From positions 7,626,001 to 7,690,000 of the forward strand of contig OX352774.1 of the NCBI GenBank assembly GCA_947095535.1: a stretch of DNA of 64,000 bases. The letters run 5' to 3'. The stretch is from Poecilobothrus nobilitatus. Its lineage: Eukaryota; Arthropoda; Insecta; Diptera; Dolichopodidae. The notes beneath the pieces are model-generated. The model saw nothing but the letters and a program-made list of their open reading frames with translations, searched no databases and was not told the origin of the DNA. The position numbers and the translations under genes are program-made. Positions 21,417-33,837 of the stretch are shown in pieces; within the stretch, counting starts at the first letter, position 1, and every line of letters begins with the position of its first letter.

Positions 21417-22562
21417 ATTCAAATTTTGTTCCTAATAAATAAAATATGGAAAAAAAAATTTATTTTTTACAATTTATTAAAAACAGCAATAACTAAACAA
21501 TTAAAAAATTAATATAAATATATTTTAAAGTAATACATTTATTAGTACTAAATTTGGTCAATTTTTATTCTACAATGAAACCCCAAAGAATCTGACTTTA
21601 ATCTTCAATGGGCTCAGTCATAATATTTTTTTCCAATATTTCTTTACCACACTCTTTACAATATCAAACGAAACTGTATCCTTATCCACAGATCTCATCC
21701 GGATTTGATTTTTCAAAATTATAAATATTTTGGCAAATAGAACCACTCAAATATTTACAATTATACACGAAATTGAAATGAAAAGTAGACCCAAAAGACT
21801 TCGAATGGAAACTCTTCAGAAAAATGAAAATTTTTTAAAAAAAATTATAGAAGAAAGTTTAATACTACCAAAACGAATTTTTTAATGTTTCACATTTTAT
21901 CTCGTAAGATTTCCATCATCCATAAGATCTGTTCAACAAGTTATACTTATAAATTTTCTCAGTAGTAATAGTATATGAATGAATTATACTTCAAATACAT
22001 GATACCATATTATATTGTTTTCAAATTTATTTTAGGACCTAAAGTTTTTTTGCAAAATATAGTTTAAAAATACTTTTAATTTTAATGGTTAACAGAACTC
22101 TTCAACTACAGACATATACTTATGTATAAATTTAAAATAAACCTATAAAGCAATAAAGTTTGATCTGGTATAAGAACTATCTTTGAGACTCTATAACTAG
22201 CGCCATGCAAATAATCATCCACAGAATTTTATTTGTTGTTTCTAATCATCATTGAAAATAACGTTTTTCACATTATCCTTACAGAATCACAAGATCAATA
22301 ATAATTTAAATATATATATATATATATATAAAAAAAAAAATCTTAACAAAACAGACTTTTCCATCCATCCAAAACTTTTCCATTCCATTGAAAAGATTAA
22401 ATTTGTTTACTGAAAATCAAAAAAAAAAAAAAACAAAAAATAAAAAATTTTAAACATTTATTAAGTGAAAACTTTTGACAGTGGTTTTTTTTTATTATTA
22501 TGTAAGAAATAACTATACATATATATATAATATCTATACACCTTCTATATAATATCTAACAA
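21417..22562. other. A/T-rich DNA without a recognisable gene
   Basis: I see no gene. A TA dinucleotide run lies at about 22311-22331, and long A runs follow. Confidence 0.5.
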
Positions 22563-22623
22563 TCTCTGGTCATTATAAAAATGACAACAGTTTCTTAAAG
22601 AACGGTAGTATAATGATCAGAGA
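22563..22623. repeat. Strong 61-nt stem-loop, possible small-RNA precursor or short inverted repeat
   Basis: The left arm TCTCTGGTCATTATA (22563-22577) pairs with TATAATGATCAGAGA (22609-22623) over 15 positions with one G:U wobble. The 31-nt loop may fold further. It lies in a repeat-poor stretch. A microRNA-like hairpin is possible, but a chance or MITE-derived inverted repeat is equally compatible. Confidence 0.6.
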
Positions 22624-24477
22624 ATAGAAAATAAAATTAATAAGAAAATATGGTATGAGATCTTAAGAAATCATCAAATAGACTGACAAAACTTCTACAA
22701 AAACCACAACCATTTTTCTTTTTTATTTTTTTTGCTGACGATTTTTATTATTTTGTTTTTTTTTTTGTTTTTTTGTCAGTCCTTGTTTTTTTTTTTTTTA
22801 TTTTTGTTTTTTTTTAATTTCTTTCTTAAAAAGAATAATTTGGTTAAATGCCTTTCACAATTGTAAGAGACATGGTACATGAAATTTCTTTCAAAGAAAA
22901 AAAAAAAAAAAAATTAAAGTTAAAAGGAAAACTTTGTTTTTTTTTTCTGGTGTTTTTCTTTTTTTTCTGTTAGAACGAAATCAAATTAAAATTACTGCGT
23001 AGAAACGACACAAAAATTATATGGATATGTATATATACATGATATATATATATATATATTTATAATTATATATTATATAAAAGAAAATGAGTCAAACATA
23101 CTATATACTAGAATAGAACAATAACCGCAACCAAAAAATTTCTTTCCTATTTTTTCACAAAAAAAAACAAAAAAAAAAAATTAACTTTTCTCATTAAAAT
23201 TATTAACAAAGTTTGAGAAAAGAAGGATGTGCTCTGGTTTTTCAATTTATCCTTTTCAAATTGTTTTTAGTCCCCAAGATATATATATATATATATATAT
23301 AATATATATATTCATACAATTATTATTAGATCCTATGATTTCCTAAAGTTAGTATCGTAATTACTTACAACAATGCAACATTTTGTATTTTTTTTTTTTT
23401 TTGCTTTCCTTTGTTGAGTTTTTTTTCCTTATTTTTTTTTTGTTTTTGTTGTAATTCCTTGGCAGTGAATGTTACGATAAGGGTCCTTCCTGTTACAACT
23501 CGTTAGAATGTTAATGTTGTACTTGTATTATGGCACATTTATATAAAACTTTTCTAAATAGTAAATAAAAATATTTTGATATGCATTTGAATAGAATTAA
23601 TTATATATTAATGTTTTATATAAAGATATTATATAAATACATAATATATAAATATATAATAAAGTGTGATCCTTAATATTCATATTCAGCGTTAAATAGA
23701 TGCAAATTAAAGATCATACTTTATTTTAATTAGTTTTTTTTTTTTTTTACTATTAAAATTATGTATAGTGTGAAATAAAACTATGAGGGATTGTAAAAGA
23801 AAATATTTTTTTTTCAAAATCAAATAAAATATTTTATAATTTTTATTTTAAAATTAATCCCATTTAATTTGTCGTATTGTTTTAAGTGGAACTTTTTTTA
23901 GATATTTTCCTTTTTTTTAGTATATTTATTATATTTCTGTATTTTGGAACCATATATAATGATTATGATCTACTGTCATATACCCATACTAAAAAAAAAA
24001 GAGTAATTCGTATATTAGAAAACTGTAAAATTTATGTTTCCTTTCTGTTACTTTTGCTGTGATATCTCTGTCAACTCTATTAAACACAACCAGATATTTT
24101 ATTTTCTATTATAAAATAATAAGTTTTAATTCAAAGAAAGGATTTTTGTCTTAAATTTTTAAATTTACAAAATTCTAAAAAAAATGTAAAAAATTATTTT
24201 CAGCGGTAGCATTTTTAATTAATTAATTCGTCTCTATACACCATATTATAACAATTCTAATTTTTCTCGGATGACTAATATCGCACTATAGAGAACTATT
24301 TTATGTAGCATATCGTATTACGCACAGTAGTATTTAATTCAAAAAAAACATCAATGCAAAGGTCCGAAACGTAACGATGTTGAAAAGAATTTCAGTCCTT
24401 CTTTAAAAGAACAAAAAAAAATTTTACTCCGAAAAACAAATTCAAAAAGTTCTTTTCGGAACAATTTCGACTTTTTT
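22624..24477. other. Homopolymer-dense A/T-rich DNA
   Basis: The region is dense in A, T and TA runs (for example TA dinucleotides at 23279-23300). It has no open frame worth calling and no dispersed repeat I recognise. Such composition is common in long introns and 3' flanks of insect genes. Confidence 0.5.
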
Positions 24478-24841
24478 TTAGTTTATTCTTCTGTCACATA
24501 AATGTGACACAGCCTTGTCTTTCTAGCTGTAAAAGTAAGAGGCAATTTTTTTTTTTTTAATCTATTTCTCTGCCACATAAATGTGGACCGGAAATTACAC
24601 AGTCTTTCCTGTTCAGGCGTGGCTGTACATGTCGTAAGGCGAAATAACTACTACGACGTGTGTGGAATTCGAACCCACACTCCCTCTGTGTCTACAGCGT
24701 ATTTTATACGCTCTTACCCACTAGGCCACCGAGGCTCCAAAGGCAATTAATTTTACGACATATATGAAATTTTAATCCATACTTCCTTGTTGTTCATTGT
24801 GTATATTACCATACTCTTACCTACTAGGTCACCGAGGCCCC
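24478..24841 (-). mobile_element. Outer SINE family 1 copy split by a nested SINE
   Basis: The 3' part (TCTGTCACATAAATGTGACA) lies at 24478-24547. The 5' part (on the plus strand ACGACATATATGAAATTTTA, then CTACTAGGTCACCGAGGCCC) lies at 24749-24841. A second, younger SINE of the same family lies between them. The outer copy is the more diverged, as expected for an older insertion. Confidence 0.85.
24548..24740 (-). mobile_element. Inner, complete SINE family 1 (193 bp)
   Basis: This is the most complete family 1 copy. On the minus strand it has GGAGCCTCGGTGGCCTAGTG (A box TGGCCTAGTGGG), a B-box region GGGTTCGAATTCC, CACACGTCGTAG, CTTACGACATGTACAGCCAC, CCACATTTATGTGGCAGAG and an A tail. AGGCAATT occurs at 24540-24547 and 24741-24748, the target-site duplication within the older SINE. 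Both pol III boxes are close to consensus. Confidence 0.92.
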
Positions 24842-25000
24842 AATTCTAACTTAAATTTGAAATAAAGTTCCGCAATAAAAATTTGAGAGCTATCAATTTG
24901 TTAAGAAGTTTGATTCAGTTTCAATTATTTGTTTGTCCGCTTCCAGGTTTGGTTTTCTTGTAAAGTTAGAAATATTGGAGGTGTGGTAGATATTAGAAAT

Positions 25001-25080
25001 TATGATGATGATAATAATGATAGCGATGATAGTGATGAAAATTATGATAATGACTATAATGGTGATGATAATGGTGATAT
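25001..25080. repeat. Imperfect GAT/AAT trinucleotide microsatellite
   Basis: GATGATGATAATAAT-type units continue for about 80 bases with interruptions. The run is low complexity and not part of a supported open frame. Confidence 0.85.
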
Positions 25081-28000
25081 TTTAATTTCCATCAAAATAT
25101 AGCAGAATTTATATATTTTTTTAGTGCTATAATTTACAAAAAGAAAACTTTATATTAAAGTTCTATCAAATTGAACATAAATATATTGACATATATGACG
25201 ATATACCATAAACCAAATTTATAAATTAAACTTTAAAAGAGGAAATACTAAAATAAAAAAATTTTAAATTTTCAAAATCATTCAATGCATTTAATAAAGT
25301 TAATTTAATTGCAGTATGTAAAATTGCAATTACTGTTGGGGGACAAAATAAATTATTCAGAGAATCTACGTATTCAAAATGTACCAATTTTTTTTAGCTA
25401 TCATTTTCAAACTTTTAGTAAATATAATTTTTTTTATTTTAGCATTTATTGTTTTTTGATAAACTTGGCAGTAAATAACCAAAACACGTACAATTCTCTC
25501 CTTACAAAAAAGCAATTGATTTTGCATTTTTTTTGAAGAGAGTTTTATACTCTTTTTAAATACTACAGCCAAATGCCAAGCCTTATCTATTAATTTTGAT
25601 AGTAACTCTATATAATACAAATCCACAAGTTGTGTTGTGTAACTCATACCTTATATACGTTATAAGGTTACGTTACTACGTTAATACATTTAACTGACAT
25701 ATAACTTATAAAATCTTGGAAAATCACAATCTTCATTGTTCTCGTTACATTCAACAAATTATTATCAGATATTCTCCAAAAGCCTTTACAGAAGTATTGG
25801 CATTATCCGTTGTTGTTGTGGTTGCCTTAATTTTATTTCTATTGTGATTCCACTTTTCATTAAAATTAAAAATCATATCTGTTATTCTGTAATTCTGTTT
25901 TCCATATGAACTTCCTCGAATCTCTTGAATACTAAAGTCATGAATTTTCTTTTAAAATTAAAATGTTTAGCAATATAATAGCAACTATACATATAGCCTA
26001 GCCTTCTTTGCTTTGTAAGACAAATATTAACAGTTGTGGTACATATGTATATATTTATCTTGAGATAGTTATTTAAAAATATTTTCCATCATTTTACTAT
26101 GAATTTTTATTTATTTCGTTAAATTTTCAGGGATTTTAGGCGATGAAAAATTTTACAAGACTCACAAAACTTTTATTTTTTGGAATAGACATTAGCAACA
26201 CATTTAACAGCAACATTCTTAAAAAAATGTTGTTAGATATTTTTGTTTTCTCTAGCTAGTCTTCCTAATATTCCGATTGTTAAATTGCATACTGTTTTAA
26301 ATGTATAATTAAAAAGCGTTACTTTAGAGAATACCTTAATATGTTGTCTACATGTTAAACATTCGGTTTTAATACTTTAATTAAGCGTTATAACTTGTTG
26401 CCAACCTTTCAGACCTTCTGATACCTTTCAGATACTTATGAAAAATTAATTTATTTTTGCAAATTACTCAATTGCGTTTATGAATAACAAAATTTATATA
26501 TTTAGATTGCTAAGATTGTTTGGAGTTCCCAATATGTAACAAATGTTGACCGAACTTATTACATTATACTGATGGACACTGTTGTTTAAATATTTTAATA
26601 TATTTCATAAAGGCTTGTTTTAGAATATTTTAAAACTATTATCTCAGAAAATAATAGATTTAAATCTCCACTATAATTAACACCAATTATTTTTGTAGTA
26701 TTAACCATTTCTTACAACTTATGAACATACTCAAACCTTAAACCTTTAAACTCATTTGTCAATATATTTATTCAACATTTCAAAACTTTTATAATAATTA
26801 ATTTTTTACATTCATTTATATAATTAAATGTTTTATATAAACTAACCCAAGAGTTGCAGAGAATGCAAAACACTCAACATACAAACCAGCATTAACGCAA
26901 AGAAATGGTTCGATTCAAAAATTAAATCCTGATTCCTGATACATTTGGTTTCAAACATGCGTCAAAAAAAAAAAAAAAAAATTTATATTCTTTTGTGGTA
27001 CTAGATGGGGTGCATCCTTTGATATAACTTTCAGTATCTTATTCATCCTATGTTATGTATCCTCGAAACTTAGCATCATATCTCAGTCTAATTATAATAA
27101 GTAGTAACTTTTACTAATTAGATGTACCAAAAAGATAATTTATACAAAATATTTTTATCTTCATACAAAAATAAAATATTTTGATGAATTAATTTGAAAA
27201 TAAAATTTAAAAAATAAAACAAAATACGAGATTAACATATAAAGATAAAAAATGAACACTCGTTGTTTGGAAATGAAAATGAAAAATGAGTACACAATCA
27301 TTATTGAATTTATCACATTAACAACTTTTAACTCACAAAAACCAAGAAAAAAAAAATACCCATTTTCACATCAATATATAGAAAACTCCATTTGATAACA
27401 CTAAAAAGCATCTCTATAGTAAGGGTATCCTATAAAAAGCAACAATAAAAAAAAGGAGGCAACAAACCCAATATGGCAATGAAACAATAAACTGTAGGGT
27501 GCTAAAATCTTAATCAAACAATTCACTTTACCAACTCAGTTGATCTCACATTTATTCACTACATACCATATTTTTTATGTATAAGTACATATAATGGTGA
27601 ATATCTACATTTCACATATATATATTTACAGTTAAGTAAAAATAATTAACAACATACAATAATAAATGGCGGAAAAACACTAAATGGAAGAATGATGAAA
27701 AGTTATTATTTAGCAGACTTTTGTTTATTTACTGGCCCTGTACCCCGTCATAAATGAGGAAAAACAAAGCCCTGTTTTTTTTTTCTTTAGACAATTTCCC
27801 CACGATTTCACAAAATTTTTCAGACACGATTTCTTTTTGGTAGCAGTTTATAGAGGTCAACCTTTTTTGTATCAGCTTATAGAAAGGAAATATGTTAGAA
27901 AAGTAGATGGCGTAAAACCAAAACAACTACACCTTATTTTTAATTCGACCACGTCATTACGGTTCTTTAATAAATATACTTACGTATATTAAAACAAGGC

Positions 28001-30039
28001 AAATAATATAGAATTATAAATTTTAATCTTGTATTTTGAAAGGATTTTTCAGGGTTGAACGACCTAGAATAACTATAGCGGAAAAAAAAAGACCGATATA
28101 TGATGAAAATGGATGTATATACTATTTATTTCCAGACAACCTATACTAAGAGATCCACAATAAGTTTCCTTGAGTTTAGTTCAGTTGAACAATTGTCACT
28201 GCCAAAAATCTATCATGAATTTCTTTTCACATCGTATTTACAGTATGTCAACATGTATGTCCAACAAAACAAAATTATATTACATCGTATTTTCAAAGCT
28301 TTTCTAATTACGACAAAGAGTTTATTTTGGAAGTAAAAGCGGTTTTTGATGGAATAGAGAAAAGGACTTTTATACTGTTATAAAGAATCGGATAAAACTT
28401 TACATATCAACTTTGTGTTAGCAGAACAAGAATACCATACTAATAGAACTAGGAGGTTCTATATTGAAATGGGTAAATAAAATATAACACTAGCCCTTTT
28501 TCAAAGTTTGGAGTTATTAGAACTAAAACCTTCAGGTAACTTTCATACAGGCCTGGTAGTTCTTGTAGTGGTTTATAATTGGAAATTAAACAAATCATTA
28601 GGTACAAATTAATGGAAGAAAGAAAGAATAACAATAACTTTTAATTCTCTTAATTTTTTCTCTTTATTTTCATTTTTATTTAACCATAACTGTAGTCATA
28701 TTTTAAATTTTTAGAATGAAAAAAAAAGAATCAGATTAGAATTAATGAAATATAAAATATATCTTTTATAATATAAAGTGTATGCGTCCTTTGTCAATAC
28801 ATTTATGTTTGCAAATATGTAATGATAAATGCATATACATACATATCATATGTACATATATAAAATATATATATTTACTTATAAGGGGGAAAAAAAATAA
28901 AAAAAGGATTTGATAACATGGATCATTAAATAAGATTTTCTCTTAAATATATGAGCAGCAGTTTGAATTCTTGCTGTTTGAATTACGCATACCATAAAAA
29001 TACAAAATATTCATTCATAAACGTTTTATGTAAGTAAATGAACTGAAAAAGTTTACATTTATTTTTTTTTTTTTTAATATACATATTATAATATTATGTA
29101 TATATAAAAATACATGTACATACAAGTGTAAATGTAAAAATAAAATAAATATATTGTGAATGAGGCCTTCAGTATAAAGGTAGAAATAATTTTCACTAAA
29201 TTAAGTTCATTTACAAAAGTAAAAAAAAACAACACAAAAGAACAACAAAAAAGATAAGTGATACTCAATCTTTTTACAATCAACAGACTATGATTATAAT
29301 AATATTTTCATTACAAAAGTTAAAATGTTTAAACATTATTAATAAATAAGTATATATTTTTGTTATGAGATAATATAAAAGTTAATATACAATAATTCAT
29401 ACGAAATTTATAATAATGGTTTTTTTTTTTTCTTACTATATAACAGTCATAACTTACATAAGCAATTTTGAAATTTATATCTTACATCTAAGATTTGATC
29501 ACATTAAACAATTAAAAACCGACAGTATCTAAACTGCTGTAATTGATAAGAAATTATTTATGCCGTATCTACAACCACAGCTATGTTACGCTCTCTTAAC
29601 ACAACCTACAAAAGAGTGTTCACAGTGAAAACGTAATTAATTGTAAAATGTACTTATATACTTACTTCAATTAAATGGCTTCTCTTTATTTTTTATTGAA
29701 AAGCAGAAAGAAAGCGAAAAAACTTAAAAGTTCAAGAACTTTTTTTTATGACAGCGTTTATTGTGGACACTTTAATACAATTTAATACATTTAACTCTCA
29801 TTTGACACTTTGATGTGTGAAAAGAGTGTCATCATTATGCAGAGCTTTGCCTTGGATATGCAGTATTATGCCTTTTGAAATAGCTTAATATTACGGCATT
29901 TTGAAATGTCAAAAACGTGAACATGACGGATTCGAAATTTTTTGTCGTTGATTACTGTCATAGTGATTTATGTTACAATAATAACAATTTTAATATAAAT
30001 AAATTTTACCAACTTTAATATTATTGTTTTTTTTTTTTG
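25081..30039. other. A/T-rich DNA without a recognisable gene
   Basis: About 5 kb holds no supported gene or dispersed repeat. Frames at 25309-25536 (plus), 25366-25647 (minus), 27729-27926 (minus), 28100-28336 (plus), 28449-28634 (minus) and 29086-29283 (minus) show no recognisable domain; two overlap each other on opposite strands. The patch at 29800-29930 is less A/T-rich and holds an inverted TGACACT/AGTGTCA pair. Confidence 0.5.
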
Positions 30040-30507
30040 AAGCATAGTATTCAGATTATATCTCAGATATGGGATTTTATGTCAAAATTTTTCTCACCAA
30101 AAATTTTTTAATAAATTTTTTCAATTTTTTTTCAAGTAGTACATAGCTTAGTATGCCAAAAAAAAAAGTCCAAGAGACAAACCGAGAAAAAAATTTGTTT
30201 TTTTCCTGATATTTTCCTACCTATAGGTAAAAAAATTTTAATTTTTCTCATATCTTTCAAAAACTATTATGAAATTCGGTTTTTTTTTACAATAAAATTA
30301 TTTATTTACGTTTTTAGAATTAAATTTTATTTCAAAACAAACAATTGTTTACAAAATTTAATATTTTTGGTTATGACAATTATAACAAAAAAAAATTTTT
30401 ATCTGTAAAGTTTTTCTTCAAATTGTCAAAATTTTATATACCCGAAAAATTTTCATATTTTTCATGTTTTTGTCTTTGAGCTGAGATATAACCTGAATAC
30501 TATGCTT
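30040..30507. mobile_element. MITE-like element with 27-bp terminal inverted repeats
   Basis: The left end AAGCATAGTATTCAGATTAT..CTCAG (30040-30066) and the right end (30481-30507), read in reverse complement as AAGCATAGTATTCAGGTTAT..CTCAG, match over 27 bp with one mismatch. The 468-bp interior is non-coding, very A/T-rich and has no transposase remnant. No clear target-site duplication can be read because the left flank is a T run, so the superfamily is open. Confidence 0.85.
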
Positions 30508-31734
30508 AAAGATAAATAAAAAATAAGGCTTTTAATTATTTTTAAAGATATATATATATATTATTATTAAACATTTGATATTCTATGATAATAAATTAAA
30601 TCGCTTGTAAATCAGCGTCAAGTTAATTTGTTAATTTGCAGACGTCAATAAACGTCAAGTTAATTTGTTTTTGTCCTTTCGCTGCCAGTCTAATTGGGCA
30701 GTGTACTTATTAGGTATTCTTATTGACACTTTTCCTAATTTATTTCCGTTTTTTTTTTCTTAATAAACATAATCAATAAACTAATAAATAATGTGCCTGG
30801 CACAAAATTTCTTTATGTTACCAACATCATCTGCAGTTTTGGGCACGTCAAGAATAATCGGTTTCATATGCCAATAAGTATTTATTTTAAGATTAATCAA
30901 AGGAATATTTTGGAAGTTGAACTTTAACGACTAAAACCGACTTAAAACTATTTCAACAACTGTAAACAAATTAAGATTAATCTTCTATCAGGGTTTGTTA
31001 ATAATTTTACCACAAAGAAGTGTGGAAGTAAACAGATTTTGTAAAGTACATGATTATCTTTCACGAAATTTTTAATTTTTTATAAATTTTGGACTAAAAA
31101 GGCTTAAGTTTTTAAATTTCTCATTTTAAAATTTTAAAATATAACCTCAAACTTTACATATATTTTATAAAGATGTACGAAATATTCTATAAGAATTATA
31201 AATGTGTAAAATATACAACGTAAAATATTAATCTTATTTTTTTATAACTCAAATTTTATATAAAAAAAAAAATAAGAAAATTTTATTCATTATAACTTTG
31301 ATTTCATTCTGAACAATAACCGTTTTAGTATTATATAAAACACTTTTTTTTAACAATTTTCTTAACAATTAGACTGAAATGAAAAACAATTGTATGTAAG
31401 TACTATTATATACACATATACTTAATGGAAACTTTTTTTTCATCTTACTTCTTTTAAATTTCATTTTAAAACAATCATCATAGCAAAACAATAGAAAAGG
31501 TTAAGTTCCCATATTTTCAACTCTAAATTCATATGATGGCACAAATTTTAGTTTAAAAAAAAAAAAAAAAAAATCCATTTTGTTTAACCTTCGACTATCT
31601 AAATCTGAAGATATAAAAAAAAAAACATAAAATAATGCATACTAATTGTAATTTGCACTATAAAAAGTAATCCTTGTCCCACTTACATTTTATCATCCTG
31701 CATTCATTCATTATTTGTATGTTAAAATATAAAA

Positions 31735-31765
<31 letters not shown>

Positions 31766-33837
31766 CATACCTACTTGGTGTTTAAACTTAAAAGAAACGG
31801 CGAACAAAAGTCAACTAAAATAAAAACAAAAACAAGAAAAAAAAAAGTTAAAATATTTTAGTTATAACCGAAGGCTATAACACCAGTATACACAGTTTTA
31901 TAAGCGGCCTATACACATTTAAGTGTAACATAAGAAATACATATTATGTATAATGTTACAAAAGTGACAAAAAAAGAGGTTATGCACAAGATAAAAGTGT
32001 TAGAATTTATTAAGGTAATGCTTTTTATTAGAAATAAAGGACATTTAAAAAAAAAAAAAAAAAATGTTTGACATAAATAAAAATAACTGCAAATCTTTTT
32101 GGAGGAGCAATTATTAAGATATTTTATATGATGCCGAGTTCAAGGTCAATGAAAATAAATTTAATCTAATTAGATTTCTTATACTTTTTAAAGTGTTAAA
32201 TAATAAATAGACATATTTTAAAAGAAAGGATTAAATAATAAAAAAAAACTATTTTTGTTATGGTATAGTTTTAAATAAATTATAATTATTAGCAAATGAT
32301 GCAACAAAAAATTATGCAAAATAGACGATTTGAAACAATAAAACTAAAATACATAATAAACATTAAGATATTTGGGTCTACTGACATTCAAGATAAAAAT
32401 TTTCAAAGTTCTTAAATAGGAATAAAATTACAATTACAAAAATACCATGAAATTTATACAAATCCGTGTTTTTTAAACAGGATCTCAAAATTTTATCCAA
32501 ATTTAGTTAAACTAATTATGCTAAATGTTATCATAAAATTTTGTATAAATTTATTCATTTTAATTCATTCTTTTTCTCCTTTAGTAAGACCAAACCCACC
32601 CTTTCAAATTACAAATATATAGATTAATATAGAAAAGAGATGACTTAACATTTTTTTTGAAACCGATGAGAATGTTTTGGCAAAAAATTTAATATTTTTG
32701 TCTTCCAATTTCCATTTAATCTGCATCCTCAATCCTGAAGGTCAAATTACAAACATTTGTTACCTCTTAATAATAACCATTATTCTACTAACTGATTTAG
32801 TGTGTAAAAATCTCGCACATTGAACGGGTTTAAAGGAAAAGAATCTTAATATTTTGCGACTTCTCTTTCAGGGAAGCGTAAGACAAAAAAAAAAGTTTAT
32901 ATTCATAAAATAATTAATAAAGTCTTTAAATTTCTATATGAGATATTCAAAAATAATATCAATTCTTGATATTTGATATAAAGAAAATAATACTTTTATT
33001 ATCCTATGTATAATGTGGGATATAAGGTATACATTTTCTGTAAAAGGAGCAAAACTCTGATTTTGTAACTAACTATAAAATCCCTCATAATTATTTTTGT
33101 TACATGCATATTTGAGCATGAAAGAATTTGAAATAGTGTGAGCCGCGGTCCACATCCCTGCTAAACAAATTATTGAAAACCTGATTTTGCAGCGCGGACC
33201 CTAGTGTACCATAAACTTATCACTAATCAAATAATCAAATAATTATTTTGTTTGATTAATGAGGGTTTTTGACTAATCAAAACTTAATTGAGTTATTACC
33301 AAATATACCTTTGATGCCACAAAAACTTAGCAAAAAATTATGAGAGGTAATAGTGATAGTGGTTGATGCAATAGGATCCAGCTTTAAAATCCCTTCAAAT
33401 ATTTCCTTACAAACAAAATATCAACAATAAACAATTTCTATGAATAACAATTTTCTCAATCAATTATTTTAATTACATACGAGTATAATTTGAAATCACA
33501 TTGAAAATTTCCAATTTTAGGATTTTGTTATTTTTTGGAATTTTGAAAAATTTGAGATTATGTGATTCTGAATTATAATTTTAAATTTTTGAAGTTTTTG
33601 CAGTTTTTGTAACATTGGGATTTTTAGATATGGGATTTCGAGACGATTCTAATATTATTGTCTAAATATTAAGAACACTAATCAAACATTTTCCTAGTTT
33701 CCATCGTTTTCCACGAAATTTTTGTTTAGACAAAAGTTGACTTAAAAAAATTGTAGAACATTCCTCTACAAAAGAAAAAAAATCAGGCAATTTACAGTTA
33801 ACTGCTATTTTTTATCTACAATTCTGTTAAAGAGACA
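30508..33837. other. A/T-rich DNA without a recognisable gene
   Basis: There is no gene. The phrase CGTCAAGTTAATTTG repeats at about 30617 and 30652. An uninterrupted run of 28 A lies at 31738-31765. A distinct G+C-richer patch at 33138-33195 (GCCGCGGTCC ... GCGCGGACC) stands out. Confidence 0.5.

Noticed and set aside
21213..21422. 69-codon minus-strand frame
   Set aside because: It reads straight through a SINE and its target duplication.
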